From positions 62,001-126,000 of the forward strand of contig JBGSKY010000274.1 in the NCBI GenBank assembly GCA_041740995.1: a DNA stretch of 64,000 bases. Direction: 5' to 3'. Shown here piece by piece: positions 1 through 8,251 of this stretch; position 1 is the stretch's first letter, and the number at the start of each line of letters is the position of its first letter. The stretch is from JBGSKY01 sp041740995 (GTDB lineage: Bacteria; Planctomycetota; Planctomycetia; Pirellulales; Pirellulaceae). The notes under the pieces are model-generated. The model saw only the letters and a program-made list of their open reading frames with translations. It was not told where the DNA came from and made no database searches. The position numbers and the translations under genes were made by a program.

Positions 1-277
1 CAACTCGCTCGCTCGGAAAAAGCTTTCCAAGAGCCAGTTGAGTGACGGCAGTGTTGTATGCGACAAGTCCCTCGATGCCCAAATAACCTTTCGATTTTTC
101 GGAATCGAGAATTTTTGCTTCCGCTGCTTTGACCGATGCGAGGACCGGTGTCTGGCCCAAGTCGTCTTTAAAAACCCCGACTGTCAGATTCACTTTTTCC
201 TTACGAGTATCTTTTTGAAACTCGTCTGACAAACCTAGAATGGAATCGGGTGGCGCGACCGGTAGTGTTTCGAACAT
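1..277 (-). CDS. aromatic/aspartate aminotransferase, N-terminal part (runs off window)
   Basis: Only the first 92 or so codons lie in the window; the gene continues past the left edge. The minus-strand translation from the ATG at 277 begins MFETLPVAPPDSILGLSDEF and continues through KVNLTVGVFKDDLGQTPVL. This is the opening of PLP-dependent class I aminotransferases of the AspC/TyrB branch, which transfer an amino group between aspartate or aromatic amino acids and 2-oxoglutarate. The PLP lysine lies outside the window, so substrate preference cannot be read. The start overlaps the last 43 bases of the upstream YfhO-like gene in another frame, which suggests co-transcription. No Shine-Dalgarno sequence is visible before the ATG. 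Confidence 0.85.
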   Translation of the reverse strand, partial: MFETLPVAPPDSILGLSDEFQKDTRKEKVNLTVGVFKDDLGQTPVLASVKAAEAKILDSEKSKGYLGIEGLVAYNTAVTQLALGKLFPSERV

Positions 278-2478
278 AGGAGGTAAATCAATAGGAGCAG
301 TAAAGTAGAGACCGAGATTATTGAGCCAAGTTTCAGGCCCGGCGTTGTGTAAACTAATTTAACATGCCCTGCATTATCGGGAAGTCGCAACCGAATTAGG
401 TGATCCTCGGAGATGAGTAATTCCACTGGTCCACCGGCACTACTTTTCGCAATCGACCAACCACCGTCTTGCAACATTGGCAAGGTCAGCTCGCAGGCAG
501 CAGTCGAATCGGAATGTAAATTGATCTGTTCGTCTTGGCAGTCAATTTTCCAAAGAGTGGCCATTTCTGATGGTTTGGTGGTGTGCGAAAGCATTGAAAG
601 TCGCGAGCCAGAATTCCGATAAACTGGTGGCTCGATCGAAAGCTGCGCATTGAAGTTTCGCGTGCCCGAAAGTAGATGCGTTTTTCCGACTTGCTTGGCG
701 ATCTGAAAATTGACCACTTCGATCGATGAGCGTGGAGCGGACTCAAATTCTGTATCCAAATCGCGACCCGGTTGAGAGAAATAAACCGGCAAAGATTGCT
801 TGCCCATGTCCCAGCGAAAATCGGCTGGAGGAGCCAATGCAAAGCTTTCACGATCGGCAAACGACAAATTCAAGTTCGAAAGGCCCAATAGTTGGATCAG
901 CAGCAGTAGTTCTAAGCCGTAACCGACGAGACGCTTTCTCCATCTGTCATTTGAAGGCTTCAAGATATACCAAGCCGCTAGTCCGACAATGGCGGTTAGG
1001 CTGGTCGCAAATCCGGCATGCCAGAACATCAAGTCTCTTGCAAACCCGCCGCTGAGCGGTTCGCTGGGCACCTCGAAACCCAGTCCTTGGAGAAATAAAA
1101 TACTTGCGACAAAAGTGAAGACCAGATTCGTCAATACCAACCAGAGTAATCCGCCACGAACGTACATCCGTAAGTTTCGACGACGCGCAGCAAAATCTAA
1201 AAACACGCCGCCCAGCAGGCATATCGCTAGGCTGACCAGTGGCCAAAATTTCATGGGGAATCGAAACGCTTCATAGATTGGAAACCATTGTCGCAGAGAC
1301 CAGTAAAGCCCAGCGGTATCACCCAAGGCGGCCCATCCGGCGAAAACAACGATCACCAGAAGAGTTCTACATAGAAGCGCGCGGCCGGCGACCAGTAACG
1401 ACAAAGCTGCACATACAATGATCAATACTCCGACATGCAGCGACGGGCACCAGAGAAAGGACGGCTGGAATGCAGCTAACCAACGCGTGTGGTTGGGAGC
1501 AAACGAGCCGAAGATGGACGGTAGAACTATGGTCAAAAGCTCAGAGCTCTGCAAAACATAACGATCGCCAACTCCCGAACGTAACAACGTCTCTGAACCG
1601 GCGGCTCCAGCATGCATCCAATACCAAGTCGGTAAAATTTGCAGCGCCGATAAAGCGCCAGCAACAATGAATGCGATTCCAAACTGAAAAATCCGGGTCA
1701 ACGATTGGCTAACGAAAGAATCCCAGGGCGTGCGAAATGCTCTAGACTGTCGACGCGTTTTGACAATTTGCTCAATACAAAAAGTCAGCCACAGAACAAA
1801 GCTTAAAAGCGCTAAGTTGTACGGCAGTTGCACGTCGCCACCGAGGATCATCAGTGTCAGGCTAGCAGCTAGTGTTAGGCCCCACTTGGGAAGAACACAT
1901 TGTTGCGCCGGAGATTTTAGCCCTGTAAAGATCGAGCCCAAGGCCAAGGGTAACCATGCCGAAGAGAAAAAGTAGGGAGGGTTATAAATCAGAAAACAGT
2001 TGGCTTGGCCAAACGTGTATCCAATCGCAACCAACGATGCAACAGATGTTGAAAGTCGAAACGAGCGTCTGCCAACAATGAAAACAGAACTCCAACCGAT
2101 CAGAAAATGCACCGCTAGGAAATAAGCAATCCGCTGCTCGATAGAAAAGAAAGGCAGTCCCAAGATCCAGCGTAGCGGATAAAAAATTCCGCTAGTGGGT
2201 TCACCTATGATCGGAGTTCCGATTCGATCAAGCATGTTCCATTGTGGCAACCACCAATTTACGCCCTGGCGCAAATCGAGATAGCTGTACAACGGATAAA
2301 AAAAGTGCAACATGTCTCGATAAGCAAGGACATGTTTGCCAAAAAAAAGTGGCCAAAGCAACCAGAGTGTCGCTAGGGCAGCGCAGAGCAAGCGGGCTTG
2401 AAACGAACGATTGAATCGAATTTTTTGGCGGCTCAACCGAGTAGTGGATTCAGACCTAGTCCGCTCAACGCTTGTCAC
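235..2478 (-). CDS. YfhO-like polytopic membrane protein
   Basis: A 747-residue protein starting at a GTG. It has a short basic N-terminus, then about a dozen hydrophobic segments, and a C-terminal soluble domain (about residues 550-715) followed by one last membrane helix near residue 725. The early stretch LAYRDMLHFFYPLYSYL resembles the conserved start of YfhO and related GT-C-fold membrane proteins, which in Gram-positives help glycosylate lipoteichoic acid. Its role in a planctomycete is unknown; a lipid-linked sugar transferase is a family-based guess. It begins 5 bp after atpC and ends inside the aminotransferase gene, so it probably shares a transcript with both. Confidence 0.75.
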   Translation of the reverse strand: MTSVERTRSESTTRLSRQKIRFNRSFQARLLCAALATLWLLWPLFFGKHVLAYRDMLHFFYPLYSYLDLRQGVNWWLPQWNMLDRIGTPIIGEPTSGIFYPLRWILGLPFFSIEQRIAYFLAVHFLIGWSSVFIVGRRSFRLSTSVASLVAIGYTFGQANCFLIYNPPYFFSSAWLPLALGSIFTGLKSPAQQCVLPKWGLTLAASLTLMILGGDVQLPYNLALLSFVLWLTFCIEQIVKTRRQSRAFRTPWDSFVSQSLTRIFQFGIAFIVAGALSALQILPTWYWMHAGAAGSETLLRSGVGDRYVLQSSELLTIVLPSIFGSFAPNHTRWLAAFQPSFLWCPSLHVGVLIIVCAALSLLVAGRALLCRTLLVIVVFAGWAALGDTAGLYWSLRQWFPIYEAFRFPMKFWPLVSLAICLLGGVFLDFAARRRNLRMYVRGGLLWLVLTNLVFTFVASILFLQGLGFEVPSEPLSGGFARDLMFWHAGFATSLTAIVGLAAWYILKPSNDRWRKRLVGYGLELLLLIQLLGLSNLNLSFADRESFALAPPADFRWDMGKQSLPVYFSQPGRDLDTEFESAPRSSIEVVNFQIAKQVGKTHLLSGTRNFNAQLSIEPPVYRNSGSRLSMLSHTTKPSEMATLWKIDCQDEQINLHSDSTAACELTLPMLQDGGWSIAKSSAGGPVELLISEDHLIRLRLPDNAGHVKLVYTTPGLKLGSIISVSTLLLLLIYLLCSKHYRSRHPIPF

Positions 2479-2483
2479 AGCGT

Positions 2484-2876
2484 CTAGTGGCTAGCGATTG
2501 ATTTGCGTTTACGGGCTCGCTCAACGGCACGTGACTTAATCGCAGCCAGCTCGGGACGATCGGATGGCAACGCAAATGCGACTCGCAGTTCTTCGCTGAT
2601 TGACTCTAAGTCCAATTTCGCTGGGTCTTGCAGCCGATCGGTAAGGATTGAGACATTATCGTCGGAAACTTGAACGAATCCGCCGTCAACATATTTTGAA
2701 GTAATCTGACCAGCGTTTTTGAACTTCATCAAACCGAAGCCCAAACGTCCGATCAGCGGAGCGTGCCCAGGCAAAATACCCATCTCTCCGTCGTACAGCG
2801 GGACCGTTACGGAATCTACCGATACGTCGATCTCTGTTTTTTCAGGCGTCGTAACTGTGCAGCGAATTTGGCTCAT
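2484..2876 (-). CDS. atpC: F-type ATP synthase epsilon subunit
   Basis: A 130-residue protein with the usual epsilon fold: an N-terminal beta sandwich with VPLYDGEMGILPGHAPLIG, which matches the family signature (G-x-G-x-L-P-x-H-A-P-L), and a C-terminal helical part rich in Ala, Arg and Lys. Epsilon sits on the central stalk of F1 and restrains ATP hydrolysis. In most bacteria atpC directly follows atpD, but here the upstream same-strand gene is a secretin-N protein and no other intact synthase gene lies in the window. The 240 bp upstream contains a hairpin, so atpC probably has its own promoter. Confidence 0.9.
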   Translation of the reverse strand: MSQIRCTVTTPEKTEIDVSVDSVTVPLYDGEMGILPGHAPLIGRLGFGLMKFKNAGQITSKYVDGGFVQVSDDNVSILTDRLQDPAKLDLESISEELRVAFALPSDRPELAAIKSRAVERARKRKSIASH

Positions 2877-3065
2877 AGCAGCAAAATGTAAAGGTTTCGT
2901 CGAATTAAACGCTAATACCTCAAAAGTTTAATCAATTCTGAAAATCGTTACAGCCCAAGCTAATTCGAGTTTAGTGATAACCATGATTTCGACTTGGAAT
3001 ACTTGCCGTTGAACGTTAGGTCTGGTTGCTTTGACCTAGGCAATGAAAGTGCTAAATTCGCCGAA

Positions 3066-3099
3066 GCGATATAAATCGCGAAGCTTTCGCCTCGAAAGC
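3066..3099 (-). terminator. two short hairpins after the secretin-N gene
   Basis: Two inverted repeats lie 18-50 bp beyond the stop codon of the secretin-N gene. One is GCTTTCG at 3083-3089 with CGAAAGC at 3093-3099 (7 bp, 3-nt loop). The other is GCGAT at 3066-3070 with ATCGC at 3075-3079. They could stop transcription before atpC, but no clear U-run follows. Confidence 0.35.
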
Positions 3100-3116
3100 C
3101 TCGACTTGCCATTTTG

Positions 3117-6100
3117 CTACCTGCCTGAACGATTTGGTCGACCACCACCGCCGTTCCCGTTGTTCGCGTTGTTTCCGTTATTTTGGTTGCCGCCATTTTG
3201 ATTTTGTTGGCCGCTGTTTACTTGTTTGGTATTCATTAACGCTTGAAGTGCTTTTTTCAGTGATTCTGAATTGGCTGTGCTGGGGATTTCGATAACCGAC
3301 ATACTGCCCGCCGGTTTGGCAGCAATATCGAGCTGATCGACCATTTTCACGATCAAGTCGAGCAAGCTTTTGCCCTGCGCGGACACCAAGACCGAATTGG
3401 TAACACTATCGACGCCGAGCGACAATTTGCCTTCAAACGCAAAGTTGACAGCGCCGTTTCGGACGACATCTTGATCGTCATCGCGCTTTTGTTCACCGTT
3501 GCCACCTTCCCCGCCCTGTTTTTGAAACGCTTTATCATTTGAGCTGAGCAAGTCGCGATAGGCATCTTTAATTGCGTCAACTATTGCTTCGGCCTTGGAA
3601 TATTTCACGCGGACCAATTGCGTGTATCGAAGATCACGGTCAGAAACCTTGGTTGGCGTGTCCCAAAGTTCGATTAGCTCTGTAATGAGGGTGATCTGTT
3701 TCTCGTCAGCACCACGGATCAAGACGGTGTTCGTATCGTTGTCGTAAACAAACTTCATTTGTTGTTTCTTGCCCAATTGCGGGTCGGGCTTCTTGTCGTT
3801 CGTCGGGGCCGAATCGTAGAAATAGTATCTCGTTCGTCCATCCGATTTTTCTTCGTTCTCCGCATCTTTGAAATAGTCTTTCAAATTCAAAACGATCCAG
3901 CTTGCACGCGTGTTCTTGATCGTGAATACAACAAATGGGCGCTTCGGCGGTGCATTCTGCAACATCATGGCCTCCAAGCGATCCAGCGCCGCAGTGTCTT
4001 CGCTGTTCAAAACCAAGTTACCATTTTCATCGAAGCTAATTTCGATCGGCGGCGGCTTGCGAATGCTTGATTGGTTACCGCTCGATTTAGGCTCGGCCTC
4101 AGCGTTCGTGTTCGTAAGATTCGTTTTAGTGTTGCCGTCAGTCTCTTCAGTAGCAACATAGCGCTCGGTTCTGGTTGGCTTGCCACTCGAAATTTTTGGA
4201 TCATCGGTCTCCGGACTTGGGGACGTCTCTGTATCGCTCTCATCCGCGTCAGATTCCATTGTTTCCGGCGGAGTGTTGTAGATGCTGTCGCGGAATTCGC
4301 TGGCATCTGGAATGACAAGTGGTTGATCTGAAATGCCTGACCAAGCTTCTTGAAGACGCTTGAGATACTCCAACGTCTCAGCCGAACGACCCGCTTCTAT
4401 TACGCGATACTTTGATCGAAAACCACCCGCCGGTGGGATCTCGCCGAGCTTGACTAGTAGTTTGTTGACCTCTTCACGCTCGTTGTCATTGGCCCATATC
4501 AAAAGCTGATTATCATTTGCGTTGCTACCGACGCGAAACTTGTCGGTCATCTTCTTTTTGGTATCACGGTTTCTCGAACCGTAATAGTAGTATGGATAAG
4601 AATTGCTATCGTCGGATTCATCTTCTGGATCGACACCCATCAAAAATTTTATCGTGCCTGCCACTTCTTCGGCGTTAAGACGACGCAATTGCAAGACTTC
4701 AAATTCTCGAGCCGAGCCATCCAATCGTTCAACGACTTTTTGAATCGCGTATTGATCGGAAAGCGATGCATAAGCAATAACCGCTTTGTTGGTTTCGTCG
4801 ACTTCCAAACGAGTCGTCGGTTCCAAAGCATCCATTGCTAAAAGTGTCGCGACCAATTGCTTGGGATCGAGCGAGGCGAGTCGGTAGATCTGCATTTTTG
4901 TCTGCAGCATCTGGATCGTATCAGCGGCATTGTTTGCTACGTCAACCCGTTCGATAAACGACGCAACGATTGCCATTTTATCTGGCGGAGCGTGAACAAT
5001 GACGCTGTTTTGGCGAATATTGGCAACCAAGTACACGTCGGTTTGCCGCTGAGATTTTGCCGCGGCGGCACCGCCACGATTGTTTCCGCCCTGCTGCATC
5101 ATCTGCTGCATCTGTTGCATTTGCTGCTGGAATTGCTGCATCTGACGAGGGTCCGACATGTCTGGCCCCGCGGACTTTTTTTGCCCCAGAAAAACCTCAA
5201 GCTGCTCTTTTACTTCCGACGCACGAACGAACTCCAATGGAAACTCACGAGCCAATTGATCACGGACAATTGCCGATTGTTCTTCATCAAGCAATCGACT
5301 GATCTCGGACAATACACCAGCGGAATCCATGCCTTCAAGGCGATTGGTCGAGGTCAACGCGGTCAGCTTCCCATTGCTACTCATCAACCCTTTGAGCTCT
5401 TCGACAATCTCTTCGGCGACCAACATGTCCAAAGGGAACGAAGTCCTCACAAATCGATTTGGTGGAAGCGATCTCAGGTCCTGAGTTGCGACATGCGGCA
5501 CAAGTGAGCTGTTAATCCCTGCAGTCTTGGTCACCATCAAGACTTCATCCATTTCGAGCAGCGTGTAACCGCGTAATAAAAGCAGTCGATTCATCAAGTC
5601 ACGAGTCTCAACCAAAGTGTACGGCCGCGTAGTTGCAAGATTGACGTAGTCGCCAGGCAACTCTTGCCAATCCAGTGACATGTGCGAAGCATCCGACAGC
5701 CAGCGAAGTAAATCGGGCCAGGGTTGATTACGAAAATTGAATTGAATCTTGCCGTCGCTGTCGGGTTTGATATCGAATTCTTTTTTGTCGGGTGGTTCTG
5801 GCGGAGTTGTCGGTCTTTGGACCGCTTGTGACACATCGGTCGCAGGTTTTCCATCGGCGCCCTCGGCCGGCTTTCCGTTTGCGGGCAGCGGTTTTCCGTC
5901 TGGTCCAATCATGGGCTGACCGTTTGGTCCCACTGGACCGCTTGCGCGACCTGCTGGTTGTGCTTGACTAACGGCTGCCTCATCAACCACGACATCATCA
6001 GCCATGGCCATCACCAAACCGCTCTCTTCAACTTGCGCGCTGATCAGTAAGCTGCAAGTGGCAATGACGGCCATCGCAACACACACGGCAATCGTTCGCT

Positions 6101-6149
6101 TGGCGAGAAAACGCAGATTATCTGGCGGGCTTTCGACGGTAGATTTCAT
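3117..6149 (-). CDS. exported secretin-N repeat protein lacking the secretin barrel
   Basis: I chose the ATG at 6149 because AAGGA sits 8 bp ahead of it and a signal sequence follows (basic start, then TIAVCVAMAVIATCSLLISA). The mature protein of about 970 residues has a Pro/Gly-rich linker, a TonB/secretin short N-terminal (N0-like) domain, and several NolW-type secretin-N modules, recognised by recurring phrases such as VARTLLA-like helices and NSVIVHAPPDKM, NDNQLLIWAND, TNTVLIRGADEKQ and TNSVLVSAQG. These are separated by Gln/Met-rich and Tyr-rich stretches. In type II secretion such modules form the periplasmic ring of GspD. The beta-barrel domain that normally follows is absent; the protein ends in an Asn/Gly-rich tail. 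Its partner is unknown. Confidence 0.82.
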   Translation of the reverse strand: MKSTVESPPDNLRFLAKRTIAVCVAMAVIATCSLLISAQVEESGLVMAMADDVVVDEAAVSQAQPAGRASGPVGPNGQPMIGPDGKPLPANGKPAEGADGKPATDVSQAVQRPTTPPEPPDKKEFDIKPDSDGKIQFNFRNQPWPDLLRWLSDASHMSLDWQELPGDYVNLATTRPYTLVETRDLMNRLLLLRGYTLLEMDEVLMVTKTAGINSSLVPHVATQDLRSLPPNRFVRTSFPLDMLVAEEIVEELKGLMSSNGKLTALTSTNRLEGMDSAGVLSEISRLLDEEQSAIVRDQLAREFPLEFVRASEVKEQLEVFLGQKKSAGPDMSDPRQMQQFQQQMQQMQQMMQQGGNNRGGAAAAKSQRQTDVYLVANIRQNSVIVHAPPDKMAIVASFIERVDVANNAADTIQMLQTKMQIYRLASLDPKQLVATLLAMDALEPTTRLEVDETNKAVIAYASLSDQYAIQKVVERLDGSAREFEVLQLRRLNAEEVAGTIKFLMGVDPEDESDDSNSYPYYYYGSRNRDTKKKMTDKFRVGSNANDNQLLIWANDNEREEVNKLLVKLGEIPPAGGFRSKYRVIEAGRSAETLEYLKRLQEAWSGISDQPLVIPDASEFRDSIYNTPPETMESDADESDTETSPSPETDDPKISSGKPTRTERYVATEETDGNTKTNLTNTNAEAEPKSSGNQSSIRKPPPIEISFDENGNLVLNSEDTAALDRLEAMMLQNAPPKRPFVVFTIKNTRASWIVLNLKDYFKDAENEEKSDGRTRYYFYDSAPTNDKKPDPQLGKKQQMKFVYDNDTNTVLIRGADEKQITLITELIELWDTPTKVSDRDLRYTQLVRVKYSKAEAIVDAIKDAYRDLLSSNDKAFQKQGGEGGNGEQKRDDDQDVVRNGAVNFAFEGKLSLGVDSVTNSVLVSAQGKSLLDLIVKMVDQLDIAAKPAGSMSVIEIPSTANSESLKKALQALMNTKQVNSGQQNQNGGNQNNGNNANNGNGGGGRPNRSGR

Positions 6150-6484
6150 GAAGCGGATCCTTACCGAATGCATCGAATTTTGGAAATTAGGCGGTGCGGA
6201 AGCTATTGGCACTAGCGGATGGATGCGAACGAAAAAGTTTCTGAAATCTATTTCAACTTCAACTAATTGAAGTTTAATCGAAACTCGGGGCACACAAGTC
6301 ACCCTACTATACACCCTGAGGGGTTCAGATTCCACAATATCGGTTAAACGACCGGCGGTCGCACGAAAAGAACTGAGCAGAGAGTATTCTCCATGCAGGT
6401 CCTGAAACTAAGAAAAAAAACAAAAATTCTCGCTATCGGCCACCTCAGCTCCTCTAGCTCCGACCGGGACCCCCTCAATGAATT

Positions 6485-6557
6485 GCAGGCTCCCGCCTGC
6501 CGGGCTCATCCGCCAAGATTCAGGAGCCCCTAGTGCTGTGTGTTTCCAGGCGGGAGC
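6485..6557. repeat. palindromic GC-rich element in a 500-bp gene-free region
   Basis: The 500 bp between the secretin-N gene and slyX hold no convincing gene. Within them, GCAGGC-TCCC-GCCTGC (6485-6500) forms a tight hairpin. GCTCCCGCCTG (6489-6499) is also repeated as an exact inverted copy, CAGGCGGGAGC, at 6547-6557, so a larger cruciform is possible. An A8 run lies at 6413-6420. Confidence 0.5.
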
Positions 6558-6649
6558 TTCGGTAACGGGTGTTGTTTGTTGGCGAATAGCGAGATGTGAT
6601 AAAAACGCCCAAATCTATGCTTCTTCAGCGACTCCGCTTCGACTCTCAC

Positions 6650-6865
6650 TCAATAATGCGGCGGACGCTCGTCAGGCATTGAACCGTCGCCATCCAATGC
6701 GGCGCGCGCGGCTTGCTGAACATTGCGTAGTCGTTCGAGCGATCGCTGCATTCGTTCGACCTCCAATGCCAATCGCTGAACGACGCTGTCAAGCGAATCA
6801 AGATTGGCCTGAAGATGAGCGACTACGAATTCAAGCTGCGTCAATCGTTCGGCGTCAGACTTCAT
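6650..6865 (-). CDS. slyX: SlyX family coiled-coil protein
   Basis: A 71-residue protein. It is one long amphipathic helix with heptad spacing of Leu and Val (about residues 6-55), then a short tail ending in RPPHY. The pattern RLTQLEFVVAHLQANLDSLD and the Pro-Pro-His-Tyr end are hallmarks of SlyX, a small coiled-coil protein of unknown biochemical role. The ATG begins right after the TAA of the upstream RNase HII-like gene, so the two are very likely translated from one message. Length fits the family (about 70 aa). Confidence 0.82.
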   Translation of the reverse strand: MKSDAERLTQLEFVVAHLQANLDSLDSVVQRLALEVERMQRSLERLRNVQQAARAALDGDGSMPDERPPHY

Positions 6866-7828
6866 TTAAATTGATCTCCACCATTGGTCGGGTTCTAAGT
6901 CCAGCTCCTTCACTGCCGACTCAATTTCAGCAGCGAATCGTTTCGCGTCGACGGGATAACCAGCCGTCGGCTTTAAGGAAGGACAGCGAGTTTGCCAAAA
7001 CGCGTTGAGTCGTTGCATGACAACCTCACGGGACCACTTCGCAAAAATTGAAGCCAAAGCACAAGGTATCAGATGGTCCGCTTTCGCCAAGAAGTCGATT
7101 TGCAATGGAAGCTGGCAACCGCGAGCAAAATAGCTGCTGTTCAATGGTTTTTCGTGTCGAACCTCGAAAAACCAGTCCGGCCAGCAAGCCGATAAATGAG
7201 CCGCGTATTTTCGACGACCGCCATGTTTGTCGCACAGAACTTCTATCGAACGGTACTGCTCCAACGATTGAGCGTTTAAACAATTAGCGATAAGTTGCAA
7301 AGATTCATACGTCAGCAAACTGGCTTTGTTACCGTGGATCGAAACCCCGTGATTAAACATCTTTTCAGACACTATCCGAAGCTGTGTTCCCAAATAACGG
7401 ATCTTTAAGCCATCCAGCCGCTCGGCAGTTCGCATTCTTGCAACATCTGCAATGTGTGAGCCAGCGACGAGAAGCGATTCGCTCCAGTCGCCTTCCTTCA
7501 AGTAGAAAGTCTCTGCAACTGACCGGCTAAACAAAGGATCGAGTCTGCTCAAAATTTCGATTAACGATTCTTCTAAAGGTTCGAAATATGCGACCGTCCT
7601 TGCTAGCGTAAGAAGATTTCGGGTCGCACCAAAAACGATTTTTGAGTCGCCAATCGCGATCGGTGCTTCGGTGTCGCACCGACTGTGGCAATCAATTGCC
7701 GGGCGCAATTCGTTGGCCCACGATTTAATCGACAGATCAGAGTCAATCGACCACGCGTTAGCCGCAATGACCAGTGGCCCGAGGTTAGGTCCGTAACCCG
7801 CTTCGTCAACGCCAATCACCAATCGCAT
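6866..7828 (-). CDS. divergent ribonuclease HII-like protein
   Basis: A 320-residue protein opening with IGVDEAGYGPNLGPLVIAA, which parallels the RNase HII active-site strand (DEAGRGPLAGPV), so D7 and E8 are the probable metal ligands. Later come GDSK (matching the DSK motif), an Asp in VLCDKHGGRRKYA, and a segment IPCALASIFAKWSREVVM resembling the helix with conserved Ala-Ser-Lys spacing. RNase HII removes ribonucleotides from DNA. Normal enzymes are about 200-230 aa, so this one carries about 100 extra residues, mostly between the DSK and DKHGG motifs. It may be a planctomycete offshoot with a changed substrate. It lies upstream of slyX. Confidence 0.7.
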   Translation of the reverse strand: MRLVIGVDEAGYGPNLGPLVIAANAWSIDSDLSIKSWANELRPAIDCHSRCDTEAPIAIGDSKIVFGATRNLLTLARTVAYFEPLEESLIEILSRLDPLFSRSVAETFYLKEGDWSESLLVAGSHIADVARMRTAERLDGLKIRYLGTQLRIVSEKMFNHGVSIHGNKASLLTYESLQLIANCLNAQSLEQYRSIEVLCDKHGGRRKYAAHLSACWPDWFFEVRHEKPLNSSYFARGCQLPLQIDFLAKADHLIPCALASIFAKWSREVVMQRLNAFWQTRCPSLKPTAGYPVDAKRFAAEIESAVKELDLEPDQWWRSI

Positions 7829-7834
7829 TGGACT

Positions 7835-8206
7835 TTACCGCTTCGTCTTATTCGAAAAAAGATCCTTCAGAAATGTGAGCGTCACGAGAATCGAGACACC
7901 AGCGATGATCAGCGGTAAAAAAGCAAAGATTGCTCGGGGACGAACGATAAAAACTGTGCCGATTACAATCAAACTGGCGACGATCAGGCGACCATACGAC
8001 GATTGCCACAGCCGATTCAGGTTGGGCCACGCTAGCGAAGCGGTAAGAAGCAAAATCGCTACTTTTGTCAGCGAATTGAAAGTCCAAGCAGCAGCGGCCT
8101 CGTCGACCCATGGCAAGAATCGAAACACAACAGCAAAGATAAACGTTGTACCGGCAGCGATCCCAAGCAGCCATCGTTGGTGGCTTTCCATCTTTTGATC
8201 GCTCAT
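7835..8206 (-). CDS. small four-helix membrane protein, unknown
   Basis: A 123-residue protein with four predicted membrane spans (about residues 12-30, 45-60, 73-88 and 92-112) and basic ends. I do not recognise a family. It ends 6 bp before the RNase HII-like gene and sits in the same strand run as ftsY and the zinc-ribbon membrane gene, so it is probably part of that transcript. Confidence 0.65.
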   Translation of the reverse strand: MSDQKMESHQRWLLGIAAGTTFIFAVVFRFLPWVDEAAAAWTFNSLTKVAILLLTASLAWPNLNRLWQSSYGRLIVASLIVIGTVFIVRPRAIFAFLPLIIAGVSILVTLTFLKDLFSNKTKR

Positions 8207-8251
8207 TGGATTTAGTGGTCAGTAGAAACTAAAATTCGCAACAGCAAAGGT

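Noticed and set aside
38..229. 63-codon plus-strand frame at the left edge
   Set aside because: The opposite strand reads clearly as the start of an aminotransferase.
6478..7008. 176-codon plus-strand frame
   Set aside because: It runs antisense through slyX and into the RNase HII-like gene, both of which have clear family motifs on the other strand.
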